DNA of 37,904 nt from an uncultured Oscillospiraceae bacterium. Lineage in GTDB: Bacteria; Bacillota; Clostridia; Oscillospirales; Oscillospiraceae. This document shows positions 7,312 through 13,119 of the stretch, piece by piece. The stretch is from NCBI GenBank assembly GCA_934630555.1, contig CAKTXB010000001.1:1-37904 (forward strand), given 5' to 3'. A program made the translations under genes and the position numbers. The stretch's first letter is position 1. The number at the start of each line of letters is the position of its first letter. Below the pieces are notes generated by a model. The model was given only the letters and a program-made list of their open reading frames with translations, ran no database searches and was not told the origin of the DNA.

Positions 7312-8442
7312 TTAAAGGCTGTTTGTGATTGCGCGAAGATCTTCCAAATTCACATCTTGATAATAGCGCAGCATTTCGGCGCTTGCGTGGCCAATCAGTT
7401 CCATCTTGTCTTTTTCGGCTGCATCCACATTTTTCATCAGCGTCGCAAAGGTATGTCGGCATGTATGCGGAGAAAGCTTATGCCGCCCGTTTTCCATCGG
7501 ATTATCTATGCCGACTTGTTCTAAGACAGGATAAAATATATCATCACGGAATTTGTTATAGGCAAATGCGCCGCCGTTTTCATTGCAAAACAGTGCCCCG
7601 GCGATGCGGTCACGGGTCAGCCGGTCAATGATAGGCTGTATCTTTGGACTGATAGTGACGATTCTGTTTTTACCGGCCTCGGTCTTGGCACCGCCGGTCA
7701 GCGTTTTATTTTGGCGGTCATAGTCTTTTACATCCAGCGCAAGGAATTCTGACGGGCGGAATCCCAAGTAGCACATACAATAAATATAATCGGCATAGGG
7801 TATAACGCCCACAGCACGGTGGATTTGCTCCAACTGCTCCGCGGAAAAGCTGCTACGCGATACCGAAGATTCGCCAGACACGATCAGATACTGAGCAAGG
7901 TTCAGACTTGCATAGCCGCGCGGCACAGCATACTTATACAATAATCCGGCAAGCGCCTTCATATTTTCTCGCGTTCTTTTTCCTTTCGGGCAATCATCAA
8001 GGCATTCTTGCAAGTCGTCAATTTCGATGTCTTTCAATTTTGAAAAGTCAACAGAGGAAAAATACCGCACTGCAGCCTTGTAACAGTTTATTGTAGATTT
8101 CCCGGCGCGATGGGTGGGGAGCCAGAGATCATACAGCTGCTGCCATGTAATATCTTTCTCGCGTTTCTGCTGGCCTTTCAGCGCTGGTAAGTATTCCAGC
8201 GCTTCCTTTTTTGTGCGGAAACCACTCTTCTTCGCCACGACGCGCTTTTTCTTATCGTTTTCTATACGGTATCCAAGCGTAATAGCTGCCACCCATTTAT
8301 CCCCGCGCTTATACACAGAGCCTGTGCCATTTCCACGCGACTTAGTGCGCCCTGTATGCTGCTGCACAATCTGTTTTTTCCCGCACATGGGGCAGAAAAG
8401 CGCGCCATCCGGCAGGGGCGCTTTACATTTTATGCATTCCAT
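7312..8442 (-). CDS. int: Tyrosine recombinase (integrase) with N-terminal zinc ribbon
   Basis: 376 residues from an ATG 4 bases after the stop of the upstream HTH gene; an in-frame start 10 codons further up is less likely because it lies inside that gene. Residues 3-20 form a zinc ribbon (C3, C6, C17, C20). Residues about 37-90 form an arm-type DNA-binding domain (GTGSVYKRGDKWVAAITLGY). A core-binding domain follows. The catalytic domain keeps all family residues: R229 (GFRPSEF), K253, H326 and R329 (HTCRH), H352 (GHAS) and Tyr 360 or 361. It cuts and rejoins attP with the host tRNA site. It is co-transcribed with the HTH gene upstream, and the TCCAAACGTTTGGA palindrome lies 26 bp before its start codon. 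Confidence 0.95.
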   Translation of the reverse strand: MECIKCKAPLPDGALFCPMCGKKQIVQQHTGRTKSRGNGTGSVYKRGDKWVAAITLGYRIENDKKKRVVAKKSGFRTKKEALEYLPALKGQQKREKDITWQQLYDLWLPTHRAGKSTINCYKAAVRYFSSVDFSKLKDIEIDDLQECLDDCPKGKRTRENMKALAGLLYKYAVPRGYASLNLAQYLIVSGESSVSRSSFSAEQLEQIHRAVGVIPYADYIYCMCYLGFRPSEFLALDVKDYDRQNKTLTGGAKTEAGKNRIVTISPKIQPIIDRLTRDRIAGALFCNENGGAFAYNKFRDDIFYPVLEQVGIDNPMENGRHKLSPHTCRHTFATLMKNVDAAEKDKMELIGHASAEMLRYYQDVNLEDLRAITNSL

Positions 8443-8446
8443 TGGA

Positions 8447-8848
8447 TCACCACCGATCAAAAAGACATCCAAACGTTTGGAAATTTGAAGCGATGAAGAT
8501 CAAAACAAAGAGGACAACGACCAGAAGTTCCAGGCAGGCGAAGAGGTGGCGCTTTTCCTTTTGCTGGCGCTCGATGATCCACATATAGATTTTCAGCAGC
8601 TCTTCATCGGTATGGATGCGGCTGGGATCTTCGGCGCGGGGTGGGGGCGGATCTTCCGGCGCGGCGGATTCGGACGGATCGCCCTGCAGCAGAGCGGCCA
8701 TCTTTTCTGCAATGTCGGCAGGCGGAGTGACACGGCCGCTGAGATAGCGGGAGATCGTGCTTTCGGACACGCCGCAGGCTTCGGCCATTTCCTTTTGGGT
8801 GATGTCGTGTTGCGCGTTTAAGGCTTTTCTTGCAGATTCGTACAGCAT
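8447..8848 (-). CDS. HTH (XRE-type) regulator with C-terminal membrane anchor
   Basis: About 133 residues. Two ATG codons, at 8857 and 8848, follow the ribosome site GAAGAGAGG; the second has the better spacing and is used here. The N-terminus is an XRE-type helix-turn-helix (TQKEMAEACGVSESTISRYL). A Pro/Asp-rich linker follows, then a charged helix and one membrane segment (LELLVVVLFVLIFIASNF). It is a DNA-binding protein that should be held at the membrane. It runs into int with a 4-base gap. The palindromic operator at 8911-8926 in the divergent promoter is its most likely target. No peptidase or ligand domain is present, so how it would be released is unknown. Confidence 0.8.
   Translation of the reverse strand: MLYESARKALNAQHDITQKEMAEACGVSESTISRYLSGRVTPPADIAEKMAALLQGDPSESAAPEDPPPPRAEDPSRIHTDEELLKIYMWIIERQQKEKRHLFACLELLVVVLFVLIFIASNFQTFGCLFDRW
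8468..8481. promoter_or_regulatory. Palindrome TCCAAACGTTTGGA, copy 1 (upstream of int)
   Basis: Perfect 14-bp palindrome inside the 3' end of the HTH-membrane gene and 26 bp upstream of the int start codon. The flanks are shared with copy 2 (ACATCCAAACGTTTGGAA). The AAACGTTT centre is typical of LacI-family operators, but the protein that binds it is unknown. Confidence 0.6.
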
Positions 8849-8906
8849 TTTTTCCATCCTCTCTTCAAAAATTCCAGAAATTACCATTAAATTGCACGAT
8901 TGGACA

Positions 8907-8935
8907 TTGATGTTGCAGGTGCAACACCCTATAGT
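8907..8935 (+). promoter_or_regulatory. Promoter with palindromic operator for the two small genes
   Basis: TTGATG (8907-8912), 17 bp, TATAGT (8930-8935). The spacer is mostly the palindrome TGTTGCA-GG-TGCAACA (8911-8926), so any bound protein would block polymerase. The divergent HTH-membrane gene is the obvious candidate repressor. Confidence 0.7.
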
Positions 8936-8971
8936 AGAGGCAGAAAGAATTTTTGAAAGGGGCGCTGCACC

Positions 8972-9118
8972 ATGGAACTGACCAGGGACGACATTTTACA
9001 ATTGGAACTTTACCGCTTGATTTTAGAAATGAACCGGGAGCAGAAGCTGCGGCTGCTGGAAGCAGCGCAGGCACTGCGCAGGAACGAAAGGGGAGGCAAC
9101 GCAGATGGAACAGGATAA
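8972..9118 (+). CDS. Small helical protein, 48 residues
   Basis: ATG with ribosome site GAAAGGGG, about 30 bases after the predicted start of the 8907-8935 promoter. The sequence begins MELTRDDILQLELYRLILEM and continues as a charged helix. It overlaps the next small gene by 14 bases, with that gene's ribosome site inside this coding sequence, which suggests translational coupling. Function unknown. Its place under an operator-bearing promoter suggests a regulatory or anti-repressor role, but this is inference. Confidence 0.6.
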   Translation: MELTRDDILQLELYRLILEMNREQKLRLLEAAQALRRNERGGNADGTG

Positions 9119-9239
9119 ACAGATGCAGGAGATATTAGCGCTTTTTCGCCAACTGACGGAAGAAGAAAAAATTACTTATCTTGCACACCTAAAATATCTC
9201 GCAGAATCTGGATCTGACGTTGCTTCTGCGCCGGTGTGA
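9105..9239 (+). CDS. Small helical protein, 44 residues, overlapping the repressor gene tail to tail
   Basis: ATG preceded by AAAGGGGAGG. It is a single amphipathic helical region (LALFRQLTEEEKITYLAHL). Its last 68 bases overlap the 3' end of the repressor gene on the other strand. Both the upstream overlap and the good ribosome site support translation. Function unknown. The antisense overlap means its transcript could also oppose repressor mRNA. Confidence 0.5.
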   Translation: MEQDKQMQEILALFRQLTEEEKITYLAHLKYLAESGSDVASAPV

Positions 9240-9498
9240 GTCGACTACATAAATCGAATAATTCTTCTTCCAGCTCGTCGGCCGCCCGGCCGACGGGCTT
9301 TTCTTTTTCTTCGGAACCAAGGATGTATCCAACAGTGACACCGAAAATTTCACCGAGTTTCAAAAGTGTTTCATTATCAGGACTACGTTTTCCAGTTTCG
9401 TATTGGGAAATGGTGCTTTCAGCAAGACCGATTTGCTGGCCGAGCTGTTTCATAGTTAAGCCGTTATTTTTGCGAAGTTCTCTGATACGATTACCCAT
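9172..9498 (-). CDS. XRE-family lysogeny repressor (CI-like)
   Basis: 108 residues from the ATG at 9498, which has GGAGGT 9 bases upstream; the open frame further upstream crosses the promoter and is not coding. Residues 1-60 are a classic XRE helix-turn-helix domain (MGNRIRELRKNNGLTMKQLG, then ESTISQYETGKRSPDNETLLKL). The C-terminal part is a short acidic helical region with no LexA-type peptidase, so induction would not be by RecA-driven self-cleavage. It faces the cro-like gene across a shared operator region, the standard arrangement of a lysis-lysogeny switch. Confidence 0.9.
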   Translation of the reverse strand: MGNRIRELRKNNGLTMKQLGQQIGLAESTISQYETGKRSPDNETLLKLGEIFGVTVGYILGSEEKEKPVGRAADELEEELFDLCSRLTPAQKQRQIQILRDILGVQDK

Positions 9499-9529
9499 AA
9501 TGGCAATACCTCCGATTAACATTAAATTC

Positions 9530-9558
9530 ATTGTATACTTTGCAAATTGAAAAGTAAA
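9530..9558 (-). promoter_or_regulatory. Repressor promoter
   Basis: On the minus strand: TTTACT (9558-9553), 17 bp, TACAAT (9535-9530), giving a leader of about 25 bases before the repressor ATG. An operator half-site (9562-9570) lies just upstream of the -35 box. Confidence 0.65.
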
Positions 9559-9561
9559 CAC

Positions 9562-9634
9562 AACTTCACATATTGACAAAAATACACTTGACATTTTGTG
9601 AAGTTATGATATTATAGCATTAAACTTCACAAAA
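9562..9634 (+). promoter_or_regulatory. Early promoter and operators of the lysis-lysogeny switch
   Basis: TTGACA (9588-9593), 16 bp, TATTAT (9610-9615). Three copies of the half-site AACTTCACA are present: 9562-9570, 9597-9605 (inverted) and 9623-9631. The last two form a 12-bp inverted repeat (9594-9605 with 9623-9634) that brackets the -10 box, so a dimer bound there would shut off the rightward promoter. Confidence 0.8.
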
Positions 9635-9656
9635 CGACAAGTTCGGAGGTGAGAAT

Positions 9657-9872
9657 ATGCGGGAATGGTTGAAGGATGCGAGAACAAAAGCAGGATTCAC
9701 TATGAAAGATGTAGGAGAAAAACTTGGCATTTCAGAAAGTTACTATTGTGCAATAGAAAAAGGAGAGCGCCAGAAGAAAATGGACATGATGGTTGCGTCA
9801 GGACTGTCCATGATTTTGGGCATTCCTATTTCAGAAATTGTACGGATGGAACAGATGAGAAAAACGGGATAA
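9657..9872 (+). CDS. Cro-like XRE-family regulator
   Basis: 71 residues, ATG with ribosome site GGAGGTGAG. The whole protein is one helix-turn-helix domain (GFTMKDVGEKLGISESYYCA) with a KGERQKKMDMMVASGLS second half. It is the first gene of the rightward early transcript, directly behind the operator-bearing promoter, as expected for Cro or an early activator. Confidence 0.85.
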   Translation: MREWLKDARTKAGFTMKDVGEKLGISESYYCAIEKGERQKKMDMMVASGLSMILGIPISEIVRMEQMRKTG

Positions 9873-9875
9873 AAA

Positions 9876-9902
9876 ACCGGCCGAGGAGGAACCTCGACCG
9901 GT
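9876..9902 (+). other. Hairpin repeat, copy 1 (ACCGGCCGAGG stem)
   Basis: ACCGGCCGAGG, loop AGGAA, CCTCGACCGGT, with one C-A mismatch. It starts after the cro-like stop codon, behind an A run. There is no T run downstream, so on the plus strand it is not a standard terminator. The A run could make it a terminator for the minus strand. A near copy lies at 10480-10504. Confidence 0.6.
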
Positions 9903-9921
9903 GCGCGGAAAGGAGCCGGAC

Positions 9922-10140
9922 ATGGACGAACGGGTGCAACTTGAACTGACATATTACAAAAAACGCTGCGAAAGGCTTGATGAGCTGGCACATATCTGGG
10001 AGCGCTGTGCAAAGAACTTTGAGGATATTGCAGAGGAACGGCGGAAGATGTTGTGCGAAATGAAAGCGATGCTGGGAATGTGGATTTCGCTGAGTGTGGT
10101 GGAAGCGCTTCTGATCTTTATTTTATCCATTGCGAAATGA
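9922..10140 (+). CDS. Small protein with coiled coil and C-terminal membrane anchor
   Basis: 72 residues from the ATG at 9922, which has AAAGGAG 6 bases upstream; a GTG at 9901 lies in the hairpin and is less likely. Residues 1-50 are a charged helix with two Cys (KKRCERLDELAHIWERC). The C-terminus is a single membrane segment (MWISLSVVEALLIFILSI). It converges on and overlaps by 23 bases a minus-strand gene of the same design. Function unknown; possibilities include exclusion or a holin-like role, without direct evidence. Confidence 0.7.
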   Translation: MDERVQLELTYYKKRCERLDELAHIWERCAKNFEDIAEERRKMLCEMKAMLGMWISLSVVEALLIFILSIAK

Positions 10141-10423
10141 CGGAAGCGATGGCGTTGAAGTTAGACAGAAATTCGATGAGCACAGTACAGAAACCGATAC
10201 AGGCGGTGATTATGATCAATATCCTGTTTTGGCGGTAGGCGCGGCGGGTTTCTGCCAGTGCTTCACGGGTGAGTTGCTCGGCGCGCTCTGCACGCTCGAG
10301 ATTCATTTTGTCGAGCTGCTGGCGATAGGCGCGATCTTCCGCGTGCTGCTGTTGTGATTGTTTGCGATATTCAGCTTCAGCGGCTTCGCGGTAAACCTGC
10401 TTTTCAAATTCAATATTTGACAA
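10118..10423 (-). CDS. Small coiled-coil protein with C-terminal membrane anchor
   Basis: 101 residues from a TTG at 10423 with AAAGGGGGTG 7 bases upstream; the longer open frame crosses the promoter. Residues 1-65 are Gln/Glu/Arg-rich and helical (EFEKQVYREAAEAEYRKQSQ). Residues about 70-92 are a membrane segment (NRILIIITACIGFCTVLIEFL). It has its own promoter and lies opposite to the early operon. It converges with 9922-10140. Transcription independent of the lytic operon would suit a prophage-expressed exclusion or immunity function, which is inference. Confidence 0.7.
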   Translation of the reverse strand: MSNIEFEKQVYREAAEAEYRKQSQQQHAEDRAYRQQLDKMNLERAERAEQLTREALAETRRAYRQNRILIIITACIGFCTVLIEFLSNFNAIASVISQWIK

Positions 10424-10428
10424 GGAAA

Positions 10429-10473
10429 CACCCCCTTTCGACACGATTATAGCACAGGGGGAGAGAAAAACAA
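10429..10473 (-). promoter_or_regulatory. Promoter cassette, copy 1 (extended -10, SD at the transcript start)
   Basis: Minus strand: TTGTTT (10473-10468), 16 bp, TGC-TATAAT (-10 at 10451-10446), then 7 bases to AAAGGGGGTG (10438-10429). The ribosome site would sit at the very 5' end of the RNA. The same layout occurs at 10772-10818. Confidence 0.75.
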
Positions 10474-10479
10474 CAAAAA

Positions 10480-10504
10480 CCGGCCGAGGCAGGGCCTCGA
10501 CCGG
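10480..10504 (+). other. Hairpin repeat, copy 2 (CCGGCCGAGGC stem)
   Basis: CCGGCCGAGGC, loop AGG, GCCTCGACCGG, with the same C-A mismatch as copy 1 and also preceded by an A run. It lies between the two minus-strand genes, upstream of the 10429-10473 promoter and downstream of the 10540-10764 gene, where on the minus strand it could terminate that gene. Confidence 0.6.
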
Positions 10505-10539
10505 GACGGGGAAGGGAAATGTAAACGTGAACCGGAGAA

Positions 10540-10764
10540 TCAATCCGTATCCATGGGCACAGCATCGGGATCAATGCCGAGGGAGCGGAGCGCTCGCGAG
10601 ATTTTGCGCGATGCGTTGCGTGCTACGGACTGGGTATATTTCACCCGGTCAGGATCCAGTCCGGGTGCTGGATGCTGCAAGGCGCTTTTGCAGTTGGCCT
10701 TGCTTTGCTGTAAAAGCACATAAATCAATTCCAATTCATCGGCGGAGAACAAATCAGACGCCAT
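10540..10764 (-). CDS. Unknown small protein, 74 residues
   Basis: ATG at 10764 with AAAGGGGGTG upstream; the longer open frame crosses the promoter. It is acidic at the N-terminus (ASDLFSADELELIYVLLQQS) and basic in the middle (RVKYTQSVARNASRKISRAL), with no membrane segment or cysteine motif. Family not recognised. It has its own promoter of the same design as the 10118-10423 gene, so the two are probably expressed together, possibly from the prophage. Confidence 0.65.
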   Translation of the reverse strand: MASDLFSADELELIYVLLQQSKANCKSALQHPAPGLDPDRVKYTQSVARNASRKISRALRSLGIDPDAVPMDTD

Positions 10765-10771
10765 AAGGACA

Positions 10772-10818
10772 CACCCCCTTTCAAGGGGATTATAGCACCG
10801 GGAGAGGGGAGAAGACAA
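10772..10818 (-). promoter_or_regulatory. Promoter cassette, copy 2
   Basis: Minus strand: TTGTCT (10818-10813), 18 bp, TGC-TATAAT (-10 at 10794-10789), then 7 bases to AAAGGGGGTG (10781-10772). The -10 to ribosome-site part matches copy 1 in sequence and spacing. Confidence 0.75.
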
Positions 10819-10820
10819 GC

Positions 10821-10994
10821 ATGGTGAACGAGGACACGACGATTCGGGATCTGATCGCGGCGGCAAAAAATCTGAAACTGTGGGTGGACAAGATCAACGA
10901 CGCCTGCGGCCGAATGAGCGAGGAGGAACTGAAAGCGCTGGAGCGGCTGCTGCAGGAAACGGAAAAGGACGGAGAAAGGAGCAACAGAACATGA
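10821..10994 (+). CDS. Small helical protein, 57 residues
   Basis: ATG preceded by GAGAGGGGAGAAGAC. It is acidic and helical (DTTIRDLIAAAKNLKLWVDK, then SEEELKALERLLQETEKD). It overlaps the next gene through ATGA at 10991-10994, so the two are translationally coupled. It opens the train of small early genes. Function unknown. Confidence 0.65.
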   Translation: MVNEDTTIRDLIAAAKNLKLWVDKINDACGRMSEEELKALERLLQETEKDGERSNRT

Positions 10995-11206
10995 CAATGG
11001 AAGAGATCAAGAAGAGCGACAAGTGTTTCCTGATCCCGAAGGACATTGCGGAAGTGATCGGCTGCGATCCGCAGTTTATCCGCATTGCGGCGCGGGATTG
11101 CCCGGAGCGGCTGGGGTTCCCTGTGACGCGCGTGGGGACAAGGACCAAAATTCCGAGGATCCCGTTTATCCAGTATGTAGAAGGGGGGCAGTCAAATGAA
11201 GCATAA
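10991..11206 (+). CDS. Small DNA-binding protein, excisionase/HTH-like
   Basis: 71 residues; ATG overlaps the previous stop (ATGA), with GGAGAAAGGAG upstream. The sequence CFLIPKDIAEVIGCDPQFIR followed by a basic TRVGTRTKIPRIPFIQYV resembles the winged-helix excisionase (HTH_17/Xis) design: a helix-turn-helix and then a short wing. In this position it may direct excision with Int or regulate early genes. The excisionase call is inference from fold pattern and size. Confidence 0.65.
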   Translation: MTMEEIKKSDKCFLIPKDIAEVIGCDPQFIRIAARDCPERLGFPVTRVGTRTKIPRIPFIQYVEGGQSNEA

Positions 11207-11414
11207 GACGAGAGAGCAGCGCAGGCGGGCACGGCTGGGAACGGCGGCCCGCGTGCTGACGACGGCGGCCCTGGTGATCGCATTGGTGGTGATTTTCTGC
11301 ACGCCGGTACAGAGTGAAACTGTACCGGCCGCGGCGGATTACTTACAGCAGATCGGCGCGGACAATGCGCAGACGGCCCATGTGATGGCGCTGTATGAGG
11401 AGTGGGGCAAATGA
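11196..11414 (+). CDS. Small membrane or secreted protein
   Basis: 72 residues, ATG with GAAGGGGGGC upstream, overlapping the previous gene by 11 bases. A basic N-terminus (KHKTREQRRRARLG) leads into one hydrophobic segment (VLTTAALVIALVVIFCTPV), so it is either anchored with its C-terminus outside or processed. The rest is short and acidic. Function unknown. Confidence 0.65.
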   Translation: MKHKTREQRRRARLGTAARVLTTAALVIALVVIFCTPVQSETVPAAADYLQQIGADNAQTAHVMALYEEWGK

Positions 11415-11629
11415 ACGCCGGGCACAAAAGACCGAGGGCGGCGCTGCGGGTTTGCCCGATCTGCGGCAGTGACAGCGGCGAGCGCCGGAGCGATGAGAGC
11501 ACGGCGCAGGAGAAGCACTGCGTGGTGTGCACCACCTGCGGAGCACGGACATTTATTTACCGCACCATGAGCGCGGCGGCGCGGGCATGGAACGAAGGAA
11601 GGATGGCGAAAACAGAGTGGCAACGATAG
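11411..11629 (+). CDS. Lar-like restriction-alleviation family zinc ribbon protein
   Basis: 72 residues; ATG overlaps the previous stop. CPICGSD and, 22 residues later, CTTCGA form a zinc ribbon, followed by AAARAWNEGRM. This CPxCG...CxxCGA...AWN pattern is that of the Lar family named after the Rac prophage protein that lowers type I restriction. Many phage relatives are known only by this similarity, so actual restriction alleviation is inference. Confidence 0.7.
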   Translation: MNAGHKRPRAALRVCPICGSDSGERRSDESTAQEKHCVVCTTCGARTFIYRTMSAAARAWNEGRMAKTEWQR

Positions 11630-12060
11630 CGGAACACATAAAAAAATCGGGCGCGGAGAAATGCTGCAAATGCGCCTACCGCGCATGGAACGGCTGCGGC
11701 GGGCACCTGTGGCACACCTGCGAATTTCTGCTGCTGACAGGAATGATGCGGGGGTGCAGCGTGGCGGAATGCACGCGGTTTACGCCCATGACACGGGAGA
11801 TCGAGCGGTATTTGGATCGCGTTCGGCGGGGCGTTATCGCAGACGCCTACCCGCTGAAAGATCTGGCAAACGGAGAAATACCCACATGGATGCGGCAGAA
11901 GGAAAAGCCGAAGGAGAAAAAGAGGGTGCGCCTGAATCGCCCGCGAACACCGGAAGAGACGCGGGCCTATCACAGAGAATATCGGGCCAAGCACAGAGAG
12001 CGGCTGCGCGAAAAGGCGCGCGAACGCAGAGCCCGGCAGAAACGGGGCGATCAGGCATGA
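11587..12060 (+). CDS. Cys-rich protein with very basic C-terminus
   Basis: 157 residues from ATG 11587, or about 147 from GTG 11617; neither has an ideal ribosome site, and both overlap the previous gene. The N-terminal half carries two Cys-Cys-x-x-Cys-type clusters (CCKCAYRAWNGC and CEFLLLTGMMRGCSVAEC), probably a zinc or iron-sulfur site. The C-terminal 35 residues are strongly basic (RAYHREYRAKHRERLREKAR), suggesting nucleic-acid binding. Family not recognised. Confidence 0.65.
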   Translation: MERRKDGENRVATIAEHIKKSGAEKCCKCAYRAWNGCGGHLWHTCEFLLLTGMMRGCSVAECTRFTPMTREIERYLDRVRRGVIADAYPLKDLANGEIPTWMRQKEKPKEKKRVRLNRPRTPEETRAYHREYRAKHRERLREKARERRARQKRGDQA

Positions 12061-12296
12061 GATACTACGAGCATTTGCTGCGGCGCTGCCGGTCGGGCGA
12101 TCTACGGCGTGCGGAGGTGCGCGGAGACTGGCCGAAATTCCGGCCGGCGCTGGTGCTGACCTTCAACGGCGAGAAACAGGTGGCTATCCGGCACACGCAC
12201 TGGCTGCCCTTTTTGAAAGAGCACTATGTGGCACAGCTGATGGATGCGGACAAATTAAACTGGGCGCTGGAACTGGCGCACAGAGCGAAAAAATAA
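12057..12296 (+). CDS. Unknown 79-residue protein
   Basis: ATG overlaps the stop of the previous gene (ATGA). The protein is basic (YYEHLLRRCRSGDLRRAEVR) with a beta-like middle (RPALVLTFNGEKQVAIRHTH). It has no membrane segment. Family not recognised. Translational coupling with its neighbours supports it being real. Confidence 0.65.
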   Translation: MRYYEHLLRRCRSGDLRRAEVRGDWPKFRPALVLTFNGEKQVAIRHTHWLPFLKEHYVAQLMDADKLNWALELAHRAKK

Positions 12297-12313
12297 AGAG
12301 GGAGGGCAAAGAG

Positions 12314-12937
12314 ATGGATGAAAAGCATTTGCTGAAATTGATGGACCGCGCCTATAAATCGGGCGGGTATCTGCTGATCGTCGGCGAGCGCGGCATTGAA
12401 TTGATCTGTGCCGAGATGTGGCGCTTTGGCGTGAATCTGGACAAGGTGAGCGCGAAGCTGAAAGCCAAGCTGGTGGAGCACATGGACTTTCTGCCGACGG
12501 AAACGGGGGCATGGCAAGTGTGGCCGGACGGGGCGCAGAGCGCCGACATGGCGGTGGCGCTGCAGATCGCGGCGGCATGGGTGCCGCAGCGGGAACTGAA
12601 CGTGCTGCAGACGAGCATGCACTACGGGGATCTATGGATCTACCAGAACGAGGGAACCAAGGTGTGCGCGGGCATTCCCTCTGGCTGGCTGCTGGCAGCC
12701 GGACAGGAAAACATTTATGTGGACACGGTGAAAGGCATTTGCTACTGCGAAAGCGAAGGCGTGAGCGCATCCGGCAAGTGCGCGACGAAGCGCACGGAGA
12801 GCGCGCTGAAACTGGCCGCCGTGCTGCGGGCCATGGAAACGGTGCGCCTGGTGGGCGCGAATGCCGCGGAAGAACTGGCCGGGCAGGAGGATCTTTTGAA
12901 AGGAACAGAAGGGAGCGAAGAAGATGCGGAGGCGTAA
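12314..12937 (+). CDS. Unknown 207-residue early protein
   Basis: ATG with ribosome site GAGGGAGGGC. The N-terminus is helical (EKHLLKLMDRAYKSGGYLLI), the middle has mixed beta segments (YGDLWIYQNEGTKVCAGIPS), and a cysteine pair occurs in GICYC. The C-terminus is acidic (LLKGTEGSEEDAEA). No catalytic motif recognised. It overlaps the next gene by 14 bases. Confidence 0.7.
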   Translation: MDEKHLLKLMDRAYKSGGYLLIVGERGIELICAEMWRFGVNLDKVSAKLKAKLVEHMDFLPTETGAWQVWPDGAQSADMAVALQIAAAWVPQRELNVLQTSMHYGDLWIYQNEGTKVCAGIPSGWLLAAGQENIYVDTVKGICYCESEGVSASGKCATKRTESALKLAAVLRAMETVRLVGANAAEELAGQEDLLKGTEGSEEDAEA

Positions 12938-13118
12938 AGGCGGAAAGGTGATCACCATGGAAGGTGTGCTGAAACTGTGGAAGGTGAAGCTGCCGGACGG
13001 GCGCAGCGCGGAACTGCAGGCCAAGACGCGCAAGAAGGCCGTGGAACAGGCGGCCATGATCTGGGAGCTGCCGGTGGAATGGATGCTGGAGAAAGCCAAA
13101 GTGGTGGAGATCCGCTGA
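12924..13118 (+). CDS. Unknown small protein, 64 or 53 residues
   Basis: Two in-frame starts are possible: ATG 12924, overlapping the previous gene, and ATG 12957, with AAAGGTG 6 bases upstream. The shorter form begins MEGVLKLWKVKLPDG and is a beta hairpin followed by a helix (TRKKAVEQAAMIWELPVEWM), resembling a small domain for adding or reading a peptide or nucleic-acid strand. No family recognised. Confidence 0.6.
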   Translation: MRRRKGGKVITMEGVLKLWKVKLPDGRSAELQAKTRKKAVEQAAMIWELPVEWMLEKAKVVEIR

Positions 13119-13119
13119 C

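Noticed and set aside
7312..7631. Plus-strand frame opposite the integrase C-terminus
   Set aside because: The catalytic residues of the integrase are read on the minus strand here; the plus-strand frame has no motif or ribosome site.
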